Shown here: one piece after another, positions 35,838-48,625 of the stretch
Numbering within the stretch: position 1 is the first letter of the stretch
How the letters are laid out: the number at the start of each line of letters is the position of its first letter
Assembly: GCF_949628265.1 (NCBI RefSeq)
Contig: NC_088790.1
Span: forward strand, 3,228,545 to 3,292,544
Direction of reading: 5' to 3'
Length of the DNA: 64,000 nucleotides
From: Cloeon dipterum
Lineage: Eukaryota; Arthropoda; Insecta; Ephemeroptera; Baetidae
Translations under genes and position numbers: made by a program
Notes under the pieces: model-generated
What the model saw: only the letters and a program-made list of their open reading frames with translations
What the model was told of the DNA's origin: nothing
The model's database searches: none

Positions 35838-36620
35838 ACGCAAACGGAGGATCACACACCTAAATTCGCAAATCCCAGGCTCGCGTCGCGACTGAGCAAG
35901 GTTGAGTTACGAGAAATGAGCTGCTGCACAGAAACACACACACAAAGTTGTGAAGTTGAAGGAGGAGAAAAGGCCCTAGAAGTGGATTTACAGATTGACT
36001 CGTGGACTCTCGTCCCTGCCGAGGAGTCGATTATTCCAGTCACATGGTGCCGCTGAGATTGCGACCAGACTGGGATGGGGGATTTTAGACGGAGGCAGCG
36101 GACAGAGCATCCTGGATCTGAGGCAGCGATCGTTCAGTACCAACCGCTTTGGTCTTGAATCAAAATATCACATGGAGTAATGAAAGCACCGCAACAAATG
36201 GAGAAGAAGACGACAACTAACATAATTAACCATCACCACCACCACCACTACCGCCGCAACCACCAGCAACATAGTAATCAACAATGCAACAGAGTTAACT
36301 CAAAGCAATCAATAATATTTTCAGTTTAGACGTAGAGTTTGCTAATCAATCCACTGAGAAGCGTTTATGTCTTTTATTGTTAGTCGGGGTCACATTTTTT
36401 TAAGTCTCTCATCTTAGGAAGATCAATTTGTGTTGAGGGGCATATCAAGTATTCGGTCCATTTGGCACAGATTATGTGGGCGATCATTTGACTTTCGGTT
36501 TTTGAAGCACCGCTCTGTAATAACTTTTTATGCTCCTCAAACTGGCAAAAATGTACTTTTTTTCTGTACTCCTTTTTTCAGTTTCAGTAGGGAAAAATAA
36601 AATTATTTTTGCGATTGGGT
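35838..36620 (+). other. UPF1 3' untranslated region
   Basis: Follows the UPF1 stop. It contains a CACCAC-rich tract near 36230 and a candidate poly(A) signal AATAAA at 36596-36601. No second gene is visible. Confidence 0.6.
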
Positions 36621-37429
36621 ATCAACTGCTGTTTTAATAACTTGCTCCTTGAACCATTATTTCTACAGAATTTTAGTTTTGGCTGCAACTCATTCATGAG
36701 AAGGGACGTGAAAATAAAAAAGTAGGGTTTTCAGCATTCTGATACAATTTCATAATTGATTATTTGTTGTAAAGTAATAATGTTATGATGAGTTGGTTCA
36801 AAACTGATTAATCGTTAGATTCACCTCAAAATTTGGAAAGATGAAATATTTTTGTGCATCCCGCCCGCGAGTCTTAGCGCCTACTTTTTTTAATTTTATG
36901 GAGATATACACTCCCTGGATTTCCAAATTTGTGGTTTGAACACGCACTAACGCCTTTACGTTGTAACAGTTAAATCACGTTTAATTCATCCTTGAGAAAA
37001 ACATGCATTTTTATGCAAAACTTTTAAAATTTTCTAAATATGGGAACTTTATAAAAAATTAATTACGGTTTCACCAAATGTCAATATCAAAGAAAAATTT
37101 TGATTTTTGACTAGATCATTCACGCGCGCCTTTCAAAATTCCCTCAAGGCACAACCCCCCTCCCCCCAAAGAGCGATGGACGAGAAAATTTTGAAACTTT
37201 TCCATTTTTTATTTTTTTTTCAAATTTCGCGAGGAAGCAAAAAATCCATGAAATTATGAAAACCTCGTGTGATTTTTCTTTCATTGGCATCCATCAACGA
37301 TTTAATTTCAAAATGAGTCCGATTGGAATGAGCTGCGAGTACATTTCTCATGACCAGCATTCAAGCAAATTGAATTAGTCTCAACAAGTATCAGATTTCA
37401 TGATCGGCGGTCGGCGTTGGCGGGCTGGC
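36621..37429. other. Intergenic region after UPF1
   Basis: AT-rich DNA with no supported gene or repeat. A short poly-C stretch lies near 37155-37168. Confidence 0.5.
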
Positions 37430-38213
37430 AATTGTTTTGCGGGCGCGAAAAGATGTCTCCACATTAGAATCGCGTGATTCCTGGGCGGGCTGCCCAATTA
37501 TTGATCCTGGCACGCGGCAGAAACGTCGTTGGCTGACTTTGCCGCCGCAGTTGCAGCCGAAGGGAGCCGTCAGCAGACTGAAGAGGAAGCAGGACGAAAA
37601 ACATAAACAAAGAGGCCCGGGGAGGGCCCGAAAGGCGGTGCGGGACCAGCGACGGGGTTTCCCCGCGGGCACGCGAATTCTCAGAAGGTGCGGCGAGCGA
37701 GGCGAGCGTACGCGAACGCGAAAAGTGAGGCAGCGGGTCGCTTTTGCGCATTGGCGGCCCGCGGTGGCAGGGGCGGGGGTGCGGGGGCACAAACATCAGC
37801 AGTACAGGGGCGGAAAAGTGGAAGTTATAGATAGCAGCAGGCAAAACGGGCAGGCAGGCTAGTACACCGCCAGCCAGCCAGCTCTCTCTGAAAGTTGCCA
37901 TGGCAATGACGTCAGAGTAAAAGTAGTTTTTCCACCCGTCGTCTTTTTCAAGATGGCCGCGTACGTGTGTGTGGTGCTCGAGCGGTGCTGCGAGTAGTAT
38001 TTGCCCACCGGATGGACCCTGGTAGGTGCAGCCGCGGTGCCAGCCTCGCCTAGTGCGGCCAGTTGGCTCGACCCAGGTGCCGTGTGCCAGTGCGGTTCGC
38101 TGATGTCGCGCTAACCCTTCCGCCGCGGCTGCAGCAGCAGTCGGATTCTGCTCTGCTCTGCTCGTCTCACTGCACATCTGTCCGGCCCTTTTGGTCCCGA
38201 GAGCCGCTGCATC
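37430..38213 (+). promoter_or_regulatory. CpG-rich promoter and 5'UTR region of the next gene
   Basis: Composition changes abruptly to GC-rich DNA with many CpG and GCG runs. An AAGATGGCCGC string near 37951 fits a YY1/Pho-type core. The region leads into the candidate first coding exon at 38214. The 141-codon frame 37437-37862 and the opposite-strand 237-codon frame are best explained by high GC, not by genes: they overlap each other and contain no domain. Confidence 0.5.
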
Positions 38214-38235
38214 ATGTCCCTTCTCAGCGTCACAG
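38214..38235 (+). CDS. Candidate first coding exon of an unidentified gene
   Basis: ATG at 38214 encodes MSLLSVT plus one base, then a consensus donor CACAG/GTGAGT at 38235/38236. The position at the end of a CpG-rich block, with a reasonable start context (ATCATGT), supports a real first exon. No matching downstream exon was found in the remaining 25.7 kb, so the gene's identity and the intron's end lie outside the window. Confidence 0.45.
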
Positions 38236-39951
38236 GTGAGTGCCCGTCCGCAACCCTGGCCGCCCGGGCCTACCCTGAACCAATTCTCCGGCTTTAATTT
38301 TATTTATTTTATACAATTAATTTGTGTTGGTGCTCAAATAATATGGAGAACGGCGGAGACAAGTCGTGGTTTGGGAACACACGCTGATCGGATTTTGTGC
38401 ATGTTGATTTTATTGCTCTGCTTTGACAACACTTTTAAGTCATCCCCAATAGCGCCGTGTTATTGAATTCCAATATGATTCTATGGAATTTTTGTTTATT
38501 TACATTAATAACAGATTTGCAAATTGAAAAAAAAATTAGAACTTTGATAAATTTACAGGAAAATTGTGAAAACTTATTTTTTAACTTTAGAAAAAAGCTT
38601 AATAATTGTTATTTTGAGTGAATCAGATTACTAGTTGTTCCTTATGGAAAATTACGATTTACTTCACAATTTGGGGAATTATTCCTTAAAATTCGCACAG
38701 CGAGAGGGATCGAAATCATTTACAAGAACCGTTAAATTTATTAAAATTAAATTTTTATAACCAAATTTTATAAATATGTAAAATAAATTTTATTGTTGGC
38801 CTATAAAGCTCTACTTTAATTTTTAAATGCGTCAAAAAAATTGTTTAATTCATTCTATAAATATTCCTCTTTAATTTCAAACCTTCTAAGTGCACGGAGA
38901 AGAAAGGGAAATGTACGGCACTAATTTGGTGCGGCACTAATCGATTGGCCAGTGATTTAATTGGCTCATGCACCGGCTGGAAGCAGCCACTTGAATTTCA
39001 AGCAGCTCCACGATCTAGCTATTTTCGACTGCAATTTTTCAACCACAGCAGCAGCTTTGTATTTGAGTTTGCAGGCCGATGGCAAGTAGTCACGTTATTA
39101 ATTCTGCAATGGACGAGCAGAAAGTATTTCTTCAAAGTTTGCCACGGCGAGCAGGAGAACGAGATAAGACCGCACGAGTTGGATAAATAGCAATTTGAAT
39201 GACAGTCATTTCTCACTCACGAAGAACTGACCCTTTCAAGTCGGAATTTGGCGTGTTCAGTACAATTTGGCCGAAGCGTGTCTTTCGCTAATTAAACGTT
39301 TATAATTCCGGCACTCGCTGCCTCAAATTTAGTATTCAACACTCACCGCTTTTGCACATCTGCTAATTTACGGAGCCGAAAAATATTCCGCGTGCTTAAT
39401 GAGTTAAATTTCAGACATTGCCAAATTTATCGATTTTTTTCGCTCGATTTCGATAAAATAGAGGGTGAATTTTGAGGAAAAATTCTCTAAATTGCGAAAT
39501 AAATCGTGATTTTACAGTAGAGAGACAGTGCTTGAAAAAATAGCATGCAAAATTTTCAACTTTTTAGCCCAAATTTTTTAAACAAAAATGATTATTCGTG
39601 ATTTTACAGTACAGGCCCACTTTTTTCGCTTGGATTTTCACGTGGCATTCGTAACAGAATCAACATATGGCAGGAATTGAAAGAGGAATAAATAGAATGC
39701 GCGATCATCCGTCTGCGTCTGGTTGCAATAATATACGTATATATTTTTGCCCGGCCCTAAAAGGGCAAAAGTTGTGTCTGTCTGGCTGTGGCTGCGCGTT
39801 GAATGCATTAAATGAAATGGGGCTTGTGCTATATCCAATCAGTGACATTAAATTTGTCTGCGATGCAACGTGAACGGTGAGCTACTGCGATTCGAACGAA
39901 CGTGCCGTAAATAATTTTTATCGTCCAGCGTAAATTTATTCCACGGTGGTG

Positions 39952-39981
39952 ATTTATTGTTCGCGCGAGCGAACAATAAAT
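39952..39981. promoter_or_regulatory. Perfect 13+4+13 palindrome with SOX-like halves
   Basis: ATTTATTGTTCGC, then GCGA, then the exact reverse complement. Each arm contains ATTGTT/AACAAT, which fits a SOX-type core. Function is inference. Confidence 0.4.
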
Positions 39982-40899
39982 TTGCGACGCAGGTATGTGC
40001 GCAATAAAGAAGCTGGCCGGACAGCAATTTCGCCAGCCGGAATTTGCTTGCTGGGCATCTGCGGAATTTTGTCTCGGCCTCTGGCCCTTTGATTTCTCTC
40101 TGCAGCCATCAGCGAATATTTTGCTGACGAGATTGCTATTTCAAAAATGCCATTCTAATTATTTCGGCGGGCTTTTTTTAATGGGACTACGTAATGAGTA
40201 CGAGTTTGGCTTCATAATTCGGCGGCGAGAGTGAGAGGGAAAATTCGGAAAGCGGATGAAATTTAAAATTTTTATATTGCAGAAATTTTTTTTCCTTTTC
40301 CCGATTTCCCGAAAAATCTGAATTAAAAACTGACTTACCAAGGAAGAATATTTTTAAAGAGCTTTGCTCGATGAAAACTTTCTTAGAAAAAATTGAAACT
40401 CTACAGAACATGATTTTCCAGCAACAGAAAAGTTGGAAAATTCCGGAGGAAAAATCGCGAACTATACTGAGCATATTCATAGAATAGAAATCCTTAAAAT
40501 TTGATATCTTTACATTTTGTTGTGAAAATGCTAGCTCTTGGTGGAAAAAGCTGTGGAGCACGCATTTGCATATCAAACTGGCGCCGCTGAGAAACAAACC
40601 GCACGCCTAATGAAGTGGCTAACCTTTGACCCTTACCAAGTAATTGATGTACATTTTCCGACCAGCCGCCGACGCTGCCCATCCACCAGCGCGTGGTATT
40701 AATTTTAATATCATATATGTAGAGCAACAGTCGGCGCGGTGGTAATATTTCGAGTGGCTCGTCATTCTCCTCTGCGTGCCTCTGACAGTCGCCTGCGAGA
40801 TTTTAAACCATGCAACCCGCCCGACAGACGAGACCGCCGCGTTGCCTGCTTACATTACACCTGCGTGAGTCCGCATTGATATGGACCAAACTGGTCGAA

Positions 40900-41060
40900 T
40901 ATTGTCGCTGTCTCGATCTTAGAGGCCTATCAGAGAATCGCTCCCTTCTCCGGCATTTTCAAACCAGAAACCGTCAAAATAACGGCTTTTACGTTATTAC
41001 CGATTTTTGGCTCCTCGTGTTGAGTTGTCGACTGATTTTAATTAGAAAAAAAATCGGCCT
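40900..41060. mobile_element. Half-copy of the CCAAT-palindrome MITE
   Basis: Carries the family's right-arm features: GCTGTCTCGATCTTAG, a degenerate ATCAGAGAATCGCTCCCTTCTC, AACCGTCAAAATAACGG and a terminal TTGTCGAC. No left arm is seen. Confidence 0.55.
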
Positions 41061-41571
41061 GTAGGGAACTACCTCCGAAAATGCACTCTATTTTCCCTTT
41101 TTTGTGGGTGTAGCGGTGGTCAACTTTTTGCAGAATCCTCTCCTTTTACACTCTCCACCCACAGCCAGCAGCCCAGAAGCTTCCTGCTTTGAAAAAGTGC
41201 GACATCAGCGTCCAAGAATAGTCTCCTCGAAAGCCGCCACGGGAAATGGTGAAGCCGAGAGCACGACACAATCGCGAACCCGGCTGACATTTTCTTCCCA
41301 CGCTTCGAAGCTGCAGGGGGTTGCGGGGGCCGTGCCTTTACATAAACAGGCCTCCATCCGTTTGTAATGATTTCCATCGTCTCTACGTCTCACCTCTAAT
41401 AAAGCGAAACGAGTGGGAAGAAATCATCAGTTAGGTAAAGTGCTCGTTTCAATAGAATCTATTTTCTGAATTTCCCATTCATGCGTGGAAGCGGCCTGGT
41501 GGGCGGTTACTTAATCAGATTTGTCTCCCAGGCACTGCAGATTTCTAGAAAGTGTTTTATTTTGAGACAAA

Positions 41572-41714
<143 letters not shown>

Positions 41715-42104
41715 GACGTGATGCGGCTCAGAATTTTTGCCGCTCGGAAAACACAAGCCAAATCTGGTGCAAAAACGAGTTTTCCAGTTGTCAGAACGGG
41801 ATTTGGGGAGTGGAGATAATCAAGCTGCGGGCGCAAGACAACACTAACATTATTCGGAACTGGCGTTTGGCTGGATATTTGCCGGCAAACACCATCAACC
41901 GGTCAAAAGTGTTGTTGCCAACAATGGCTTGGGGAAATTTCTCGGAATGACCTTTAAACCGTGTTTGGAATTCGGAGTAGAGTTTACACTACTTGCAGAA
42001 GGTTGGCTGACTTTAAGTTACAAAAAATTTTAAATGTTGAAAGTGGATTTGTACTGCAAATTTCTGGAAATAAATTTTACCTTTTCCTTACAGAGAATTC
42101 ACAT

Positions 42105-42480
42105 ACTGAAAAATCCTGGAAAATCCTTGTTGCCTGCATGAACTCATCCCTTAGGATTTAGTTGAATACTAAAATTGACAGTACATTTTTGAGAAAAGTG
42201 GCTGCAAAGTTAGCTTGCTTTTCAAATGATGAGTGTATATGTTCTTCAAATCTGATTTTATTTCACAACAAAGAGTTTCCCTAAAAGGTTTCATTATGCT
42301 GTTGGACAGATCTCGACGAGAGGAATCGAAATCTGCCAAGAAAATGTGGTCAAGCGCTGGAATATTTTGGAGAAAATCGGAAATATTTGAATTTTTGCTT
42401 GTTAAATTGTACAGCAAATTGCTTATTGCATCTAACAATTCAAATAATTTTCGTTTGTCGCCCTGTATCGACCCACTGTA
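42105..42480. repeat. Dispersed repeat of about 400 bp, copy 1
   Basis: Related to 48240-48625 and 61305-61690. Shared blocks run from CTGGAAAATCCTTG through TTTATTTCACA..AAGAG and GTTGGACAGATCTCGACGAG to AATGTGGTCAAGCGCTGG and CGCCCTGTA. The minus-strand 163-codon frame over it has no recognisable domain. Confidence 0.8.
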
Positions 42481-44837
42481 AATACTCACTGAAAATTTGG
42501 AAAAACTGGAAATTTCTGAAACATTTTGGTGATCTTCAATTGTCTCCTTATGACGATTTATTTTACAATTTTGTGAATTTTTACTCATTTTTGGACAGAT
42601 CGCGATCATAGGAATCGAAATCAAGGGAGAATAAAATTTATTTTTCAAGAAATTCGGCAAAATCTGAAATTTAACTGTTCCTCAGCCCTCATTCAATTAT
42701 TCCCAATAAACCATGTTGTTTGGCCTTCTTAAAGGATTTAAAATGCCCCAAAAAAGCACAAACACGGGTGGCACTCAACATTCCTTTTATTTGTCATCTG
42801 CGGAGAGTGTTCTGTTTGTTCAATTCATATAAAAATGCTCATAACGCGTCGTCTGCTCATACTCTTTTTATTGGCCGTAACTCGAGCCACGCGGCGGTGT
42901 ATTCACGTCCATTTTGCGCATCCAATCTGGGTTTATTAGGTGCATCGCATCCATCCATCTGCGCTGCGGCGGCGGCGGGTGTAAGGAAATTTCAGTGCCG
43001 GTAATGGAGTGGATGGGTGCAAGTAATGACTGCTGTAATTGTGTCGAGTCTTAAAATAGCATGTGCGCTATTTTGCAGGACGTTGCTCTAGCCGCGCGCC
43101 ACAATTGACTAATCTTGACCCAGTGCCTTGGGGGCTGCTCTTCTCCTGCCCCGTGCCTCCCTCCCTCCCTCTGTTCCGCTCAGCTCTTATCTCCATGCAA
43201 CATTGCAAAAACAAACTCTGCTGCCAGCCATTATTTCCGGTTGCACCAAGTTTCGCAATTAAAAGAACAAAGATGCACTCCTGTGCAAAAAGAAGAAGGC
43301 AGGCAGGAAAAATTCATTTGGATAATCGTGCGCTGCTGGAAAGTTGGTTCGATCCGCCCGATGCAGCACAACAAGCGCCGCTGGGGGCGCCAAATTAAAT
43401 CCAAATGCTGCGCAAAAGTTTCGGCAATACACGTACGCTGCCGGCTGCTTGCAGAAATTAAATCCTTTCTCTCGGCGAGGCGTACCTTCTTGAAAAGGTA
43501 TAAAAGCCGGGAATCTTTTGCGTTTCGTGGGCGTAAGAAGCTTTTCTGCCGATGCCGCTCGCGGGGAGAGAGAGAAAGAGGCCAGTCAAACTTCAATTTG
43601 CCCCAATAAGCCCCGGCGTGCATGTGCTGCTTCTGAAATGGGGTTAAAATATCGTCCGTGGCGGGCTTTTCACTTTATTGCACATATATGGAGATTTTAT
43701 GCGATCAACTTAAGTGTCGGTTGGGCTCGGTGCATTTCATAACGCCGCGCGAGTGAGAAAATTATTAACATAAGTGAAGCCGCTCGATTTATTATGCAGC
43801 ACTTACGACTGTAAACAGTCGCAGTTTTAATCGCAGCCGCAAAGCTATAAAGATTACGACCCTTGTAAAAAATAATCAGCGCGGAATTAGTATTATTTAC
43901 TTGTAAAGCTGTTGAGAGGTTTATTCTTGTCATTTAACCCTCCACCGCGAAAATAGAATAAATTATAGGACTGAATTTTAGACGGTTGGCTATTTTTCTG
44001 AGCTTCTCATCGTCATGGGATGGTCAAATAAATACAAATCATCCAACTAGAAGCCATATAATCCTCACATAGAACCATTTAACACTGCTAAAATATTAAA
44101 AATAGTTGAAAATCAGTTTAAAACTAAGAGTTAATTTTGTTTCACGTAAAGAAATACGATTTTAGCCCGTAATTATTTGTAATCGGGTTTCCAGTCAACT
44201 GTTGACATATTTTATAACTCTTTTTAGTCGCAAACCAGCAAAGAAATAACTCTCGGAATTAAAAAGAATATCACAAATATTTCAAGTTAATGAAACTTCC
44301 AAATTAGAGTTAAAAATATTTAATGATTAAAATAATTATATGGTTCAAAAAAGAAAACCACTTTTTTAATTTAGCAAATAGAAAGAAAATAAATAAATAA
44401 TCGCATTTAGTGCAAAACTCTCTAAGAATATAAAATTCTTGATTGAATTCTCCACGTGACCGTTTTTTTAAATAATACCATTATAAATAAAAAAACGTGG
44501 ATTTTGCACAAAAACGTTTTTTATAGCAATAGAAAAAATTAATTCACAGCCCTTGCAATAAATCTCAGCAGGATTGGAGCATGACTGTCATTTTTTTCTG
44601 CTTACACATTGAAACTCTTTGGAAAAGACGCAATCATCGACATCGACGGGCCGTCACATCAAGTTAGAGAAACACAAAGCAGGAATTAATCGTGGCGTAG
44701 CTTTTTGATCTGTCTCGTCCGCCATTCTTCACTGACGAGACGCGCTGAGGGATTCTCGTGCAAATATCAGCCGAAATTGGACTTGATCGGCGTTGAATGG
44801 TGTAAGGCGTTCTCCGAATTCAGGCCACTCGCTCGCG

Positions 44838-44841
<4 letters not shown>
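42481..44841. other. Non-coding stretch (part 2)
   Basis: A short partial of the dispersed repeat lies at about 42590-42625 (GACAGATCGCGATCATAGG). The rest mixes GC-rich (42890-43640) and AT-rich (43980-44560) DNA with no supported gene. Confidence 0.5.

Positions 44842-44891
<50 letters not shown>
44842..44891. repeat. (CT)n microsatellite, about 50 bp
   Basis: A CT tract directly after a GCGCGCGC run. Confidence 0.95.
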
Positions 44892-44892
<1 letters not shown>

Positions 44893-46029
44893 AGTGTATT
44901 TGACAGACAATCGTATTATGGATGGGGCCCGCGCTGGAAATTACTGACGGATGATAATGACGCCGCACTCTCTATTTTTATCCATCGCCGGACGACAAAG
45001 AGGCGTTAGCCGACCGCAAAACTACTTTTGCCGAAATCTCTGCCCGCGCACACATAAAAAAGATCAGCGGCGCGCGTGTCATTAAAACGGTAGCCCGGCG
45101 TTTCGCGCTCGGCGCTAAATGGACACTCGTCTGTGGGTGAAAGGGTGCAAAAGTGGATGCGGCGCCGAGCTCTTTTCACCCCTGAGAGCTGTTGATGGCG
45201 GCGGCCACTTCTATCTAAAATCTGGCTGAATCTATATTTCGGTAATGAGAGGCACGCTAAGCTTTGAAACTTTTCCTCAGCAACACGTCCAATCCGATCC
45301 GTGAAAATTTACCCAATTTTTGTTGTAAAATTTGCTTCTCTTGGGAGGAATTTTGAACAAATTATTCTCACCCTGAGAATAGAGCCTTGTTATTTTTTTC
45401 TAAAATCACTGACAAACTATCGAAAAGTGTAGGTCAAAAACTCGGAAGCGGTGAAATCTTTCCAAATTTAGCACAATATTAATTTCTAAAAATTAAAATT
45501 ACTCCTTGTGGCCTAAAAAAATTAATTAGCTGTTTTAATTGTTCAAGTATTAAAAAAGCTCTGAAAACCAGGGTTCGCAATGTAAAATTTGCAATGTGCA
45601 AAAACAGACCACTGGTTTTTGTTCTAAAAACAGCTGGAAAAAACCACCAGTTTTAGGGGTTTCCGCATGATTCCGAATTAAAACCCACAAAGGTCACATT
45701 TGGCGTCGAAAAAGGAAAACATTTTGGAAAATTATGATTTGTGTTAGAATTTTCTGTTTTCTAGTGAAACCAGTGGCATTTTTGCTGATTTTTAATTGGT
45801 CGTCCTTCAAGAGAATTTTTAATTTCAATAAAAACGCACGTGTTTCGGAAAAAATGCGCAAAATGCAGTGGGATTTTCCTGGAAATGCAGGTTTTTGCGA
45901 GATCGTCCGAGATTTCATTGTGCTGTGCAACGACAAGGTAAAACCCACAAAACAATCGGTATACAACGCGTTCTTGGAAAAGTGTCAAAGCGAAGATAAA
46001 AGCTTTTAGGCGGAAGTTTAGATTCAAAT
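44892..46029. other. Non-coding stretch (part 3)
   Basis: No supported gene. The open frame 45734-46009 has no recognisable domain. Confidence 0.5.
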
Positions 46030-46952
46030 TTTGGTTTATTACGGATCAGCAGGGCAACTGTGCCCCATACATCCACATCCAGAACTTAACAAAAATATAA
46101 CAAAGCATTTTTTTGTATTTGATAACAGAGGGAATAGTAAAATCAGTCTATCATATCAGTATTTGGCAAGAAATGTTTGGCTCAGTTTTTGTTTGAATGC
46201 ACTTGAGTTCCCATTCATACACAGATTCGGCGACAGGTTGTTCCACAGGCGATAACAAATGACTTGGAAGCACTGCTCAGGCACTGTTACACTGACAAAG
46301 GGGGCCCGAAGTCGCATTCGATGCGCCCGTGACCTACCCAAAAAATCGACATCATGCATTGTTGTTACAAGATTGCGCAAATATTGAGGACTATTATTAT
46401 ACAAAATTTTGTGAGTCTGGACTAGAATATGCAGTTTACGTCTATCAGTGACATTTAATATTTGGCATTTTTTGTACAACGGGGAAAGTCGCTGACCACG
46501 TTTCACTCCGAAAATATACCTTATGAGATGATTTTGCAATACTTGCAGCCTATTGATCTGCGCCGCGCTCAAGTTACAAAACACAACATCAGAGTAGTCG
46601 AAATGGGGTAGTATCAACGCTTTTACTAGTTTAATTCTGATTTTTTCTGGAGTCACATTCCTAAACTTCTCTAAAGTTTTTAACGTGCCAAAGACTTTTT
46701 GAAAAATTCGCGAGACTTGCCCTTCCCATGACAGGTATCGGTCGAACACAATGCCTAAGTTTTTGACTCGGTCGCTGAAATCAAACTCGACGTAATCTAC
46801 ATCCACCTCGTCACGATACGGCAATTCCGTTTCCATTATGCGCACATTACTCAAGTTCTTTAAGTCGAGCCTGGAGTGAACTCGCTCGGACCCGACCAGC
46901 AGAACTTGCGTTTTCCGCGGATTCAGCTTAAGCCCGTGTCGCTCAGGAAGTT
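46030..46952 (-). pseudogene. 5'-truncated LINE, reverse-transcriptase C-terminal part
   Basis: On the minus strand about 265 codons stay open down to the stop at 46156. They include LKLNPRKTQVLLVGS (the segment after the RT active site), KNLGIVFDRYLSWEGQV, the PHFDYSDVVFCNL region and a final WNNLSP. This order is diagnostic of the thumb and C-terminal part of Jockey/CR1-like LINE polymerases. The catalytic YxDD core is missing; homology stops near 46950, as in 5'-truncated copies. A TTTATT at about 46034 gives an AATAAA on the element strand. The long open frame suggests a young insertion. Confidence 0.88.
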
Positions 46953-48239
46953 TACTCGCACCACTCACAATTACGACGGTAATAAAATATCGGCGGATAA
47001 TAAATCGGCAGCCGGTGAGTAATGCGAGCACACGACATTTGCCGCTCGAACAAATAAACCGGTGACAAACAGCTTTTGCAATAAAGCCCTGGCGGCGGCA
47101 GCAGTGCAGCAACAAGGCCAGCGTGAATTGACTGACTTAGATCGAGGGGTTATTTAAAAAAAAAAGAAGTGACGCAATCAATCCAATGAAATAGAGGCAC
47201 GCCCGTCAGGTATCTCTCCGTTTAATAGGTGCGCGCAGCCCTACTTTTACAATTTTCCTTTGGCTTTTCCGTCGCGAATGTGAAAATAGAACTAACAAAA
47301 CGGTTGAAAAGCTTGAAGTTGACCTGGTAAAATCTTGCCCTTGGGATTGTTCCAAAGCCGATCCTGTTGGTTGAATTTAATTTTTCTTTGTGCCTGATTT
47401 GCAAATATCTCTGCTCCCAATGGCGAGCAGCGATAAATTCCTGCATGTGTGCTTGTACTCTCGGCATAAATAAAAGTGGGTCGTGTGTTATTAGCGCTGG
47501 GGAGGCACCATCTGCGCCGTGATACCAGCAGCGCAAATTGCAAAATGCAGATCAACCAGTCGTTGTCGAAGGCGACTGATATGTGCAAACTTGCTCGTCG
47601 CACTCTACGGTCACCTGCTCAATAAAACCGCGCGAGTTGGCGAATAAGCTCAGACTGAAACGAGACAAGCCATCTTTTTATTACAACCGCCGAGCTGGAA
47701 ATTTCCCAGAACCGTTTTCCGTGCACACAAGGCTAATTCTAGATTAACAGGTCTATTAGGGTCATTGTGTACTCAACCGTTGAATAACATTTGTGGTCAG
47801 CCTCTGTATTTTTGCTTAAGTCAGTTGATAAAATGTCGTGGCTATAGAGATGTAGCAAAATGTAGACTAAAATTAAAGTTTTACTGTTGGAATTTGAAAT
47901 AAAACTACAAACAATGGCTGTCAAAAGAAAATAAAGACACAAATTTTAATTTTTAAGTGCAGTAATTTTTATTAAATGTAAATTTACATTTCATTGATAC
48001 GAATTCAATTCAATTCACTTTATTTGACTTTCAGCATACCATTTTAATGTCAGGCTGCCGTTTAAATTTTTTAAATAGCCTGCAAATCTACCACGCTAAT
48101 CAGTTGTCTCCCTATTGTAAAAATATCATTTATTCCGCTATTATAGAAATTCAGCTTTTAATTCTCACATCATTGGTCAGATCGAGACGAGAGGAATCGA
48201 ATTTAAGCGAAAAATTATACATTTTTTCCGCGAAATCGG
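46953..48239. other. Non-coding stretch (part 4)
   Basis: No supported gene. An 18-bp palindrome AAATGTAAATTTACATTT lies near 47973. A partial of the dispersed repeat lies at 48170-48215 (GGTCAGATCGAGACGAGAGG). Confidence 0.5.
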
Positions 48240-48625
48240 CAAAATCTGAGATTTAAAGAGGATTGATACTGCAAAATCTTGGAAAATTCTTGCGAACGCA
48301 TGAACTCATTCCTTCAGTTGAAGCAAAATTGACTGTAAAAAGTGGCTGGAAATGGTGAGGACTGGCTCCTTACTAGAAATCCTATTTTATTTCACAAAAA
48401 AAGTTTTCCTAAAAGATTTCATGCGCTGTTGGACAGATCTCGATGAGAGGAATCGAAATCTGCCAAGAAAATGTGGTCAAGCGCTGGTAATTTTGGAGAA
48501 ATTTTGAAAATTTTAACTTTTCACTGTAGCAAGGCTCTTTTTTAATTATGCAAATTGTAGAAGAAATTGTTTATCTACATCCAACAAATAATTCTAATAA
48601 TTTTCAATTGCCGCCCTGAACTTTA
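48240..48625. repeat. Dispersed repeat of about 400 bp, copy 2
   Basis: Same block order as 42105-42480: GCAAAATCTTGGAAAATTC, TTATTTCACAAAAAAAG, TTGGACAGATCTCGATGAG, GTGGTCAAGCGCTGG, GCCGCCCTG. Confidence 0.8.

Larger units (their letters stand above)
38236..41570 (+). other. Long non-coding stretch, possible first intron (part 1)
   Basis: No conserved coding exon is visible. It contains a 30-bp perfect palindrome (39952-39981) and a MITE half-copy (about 40900-41060). Short open frames are unsupported. Confidence 0.5.

Noticed and set aside
37437-38177. Overlapping 141-codon (plus) and 237-codon (minus) open frames
   Set aside because: High GC content makes stops rare on both strands; no domain, signal or splice evidence, and the region looks like a CpG-rich promoter.
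42169-42660. 163-codon minus-strand frame
   Set aside because: Overlaps the dispersed repeat; other copies of the repeat do not keep the frame, and the sequence lacks recognisable motifs.
45734-46009. 91-codon plus-strand frame with possible DNA-binding character
   Set aside because: No motif could be confirmed, both strands are open here, and no splice or start context supports it.
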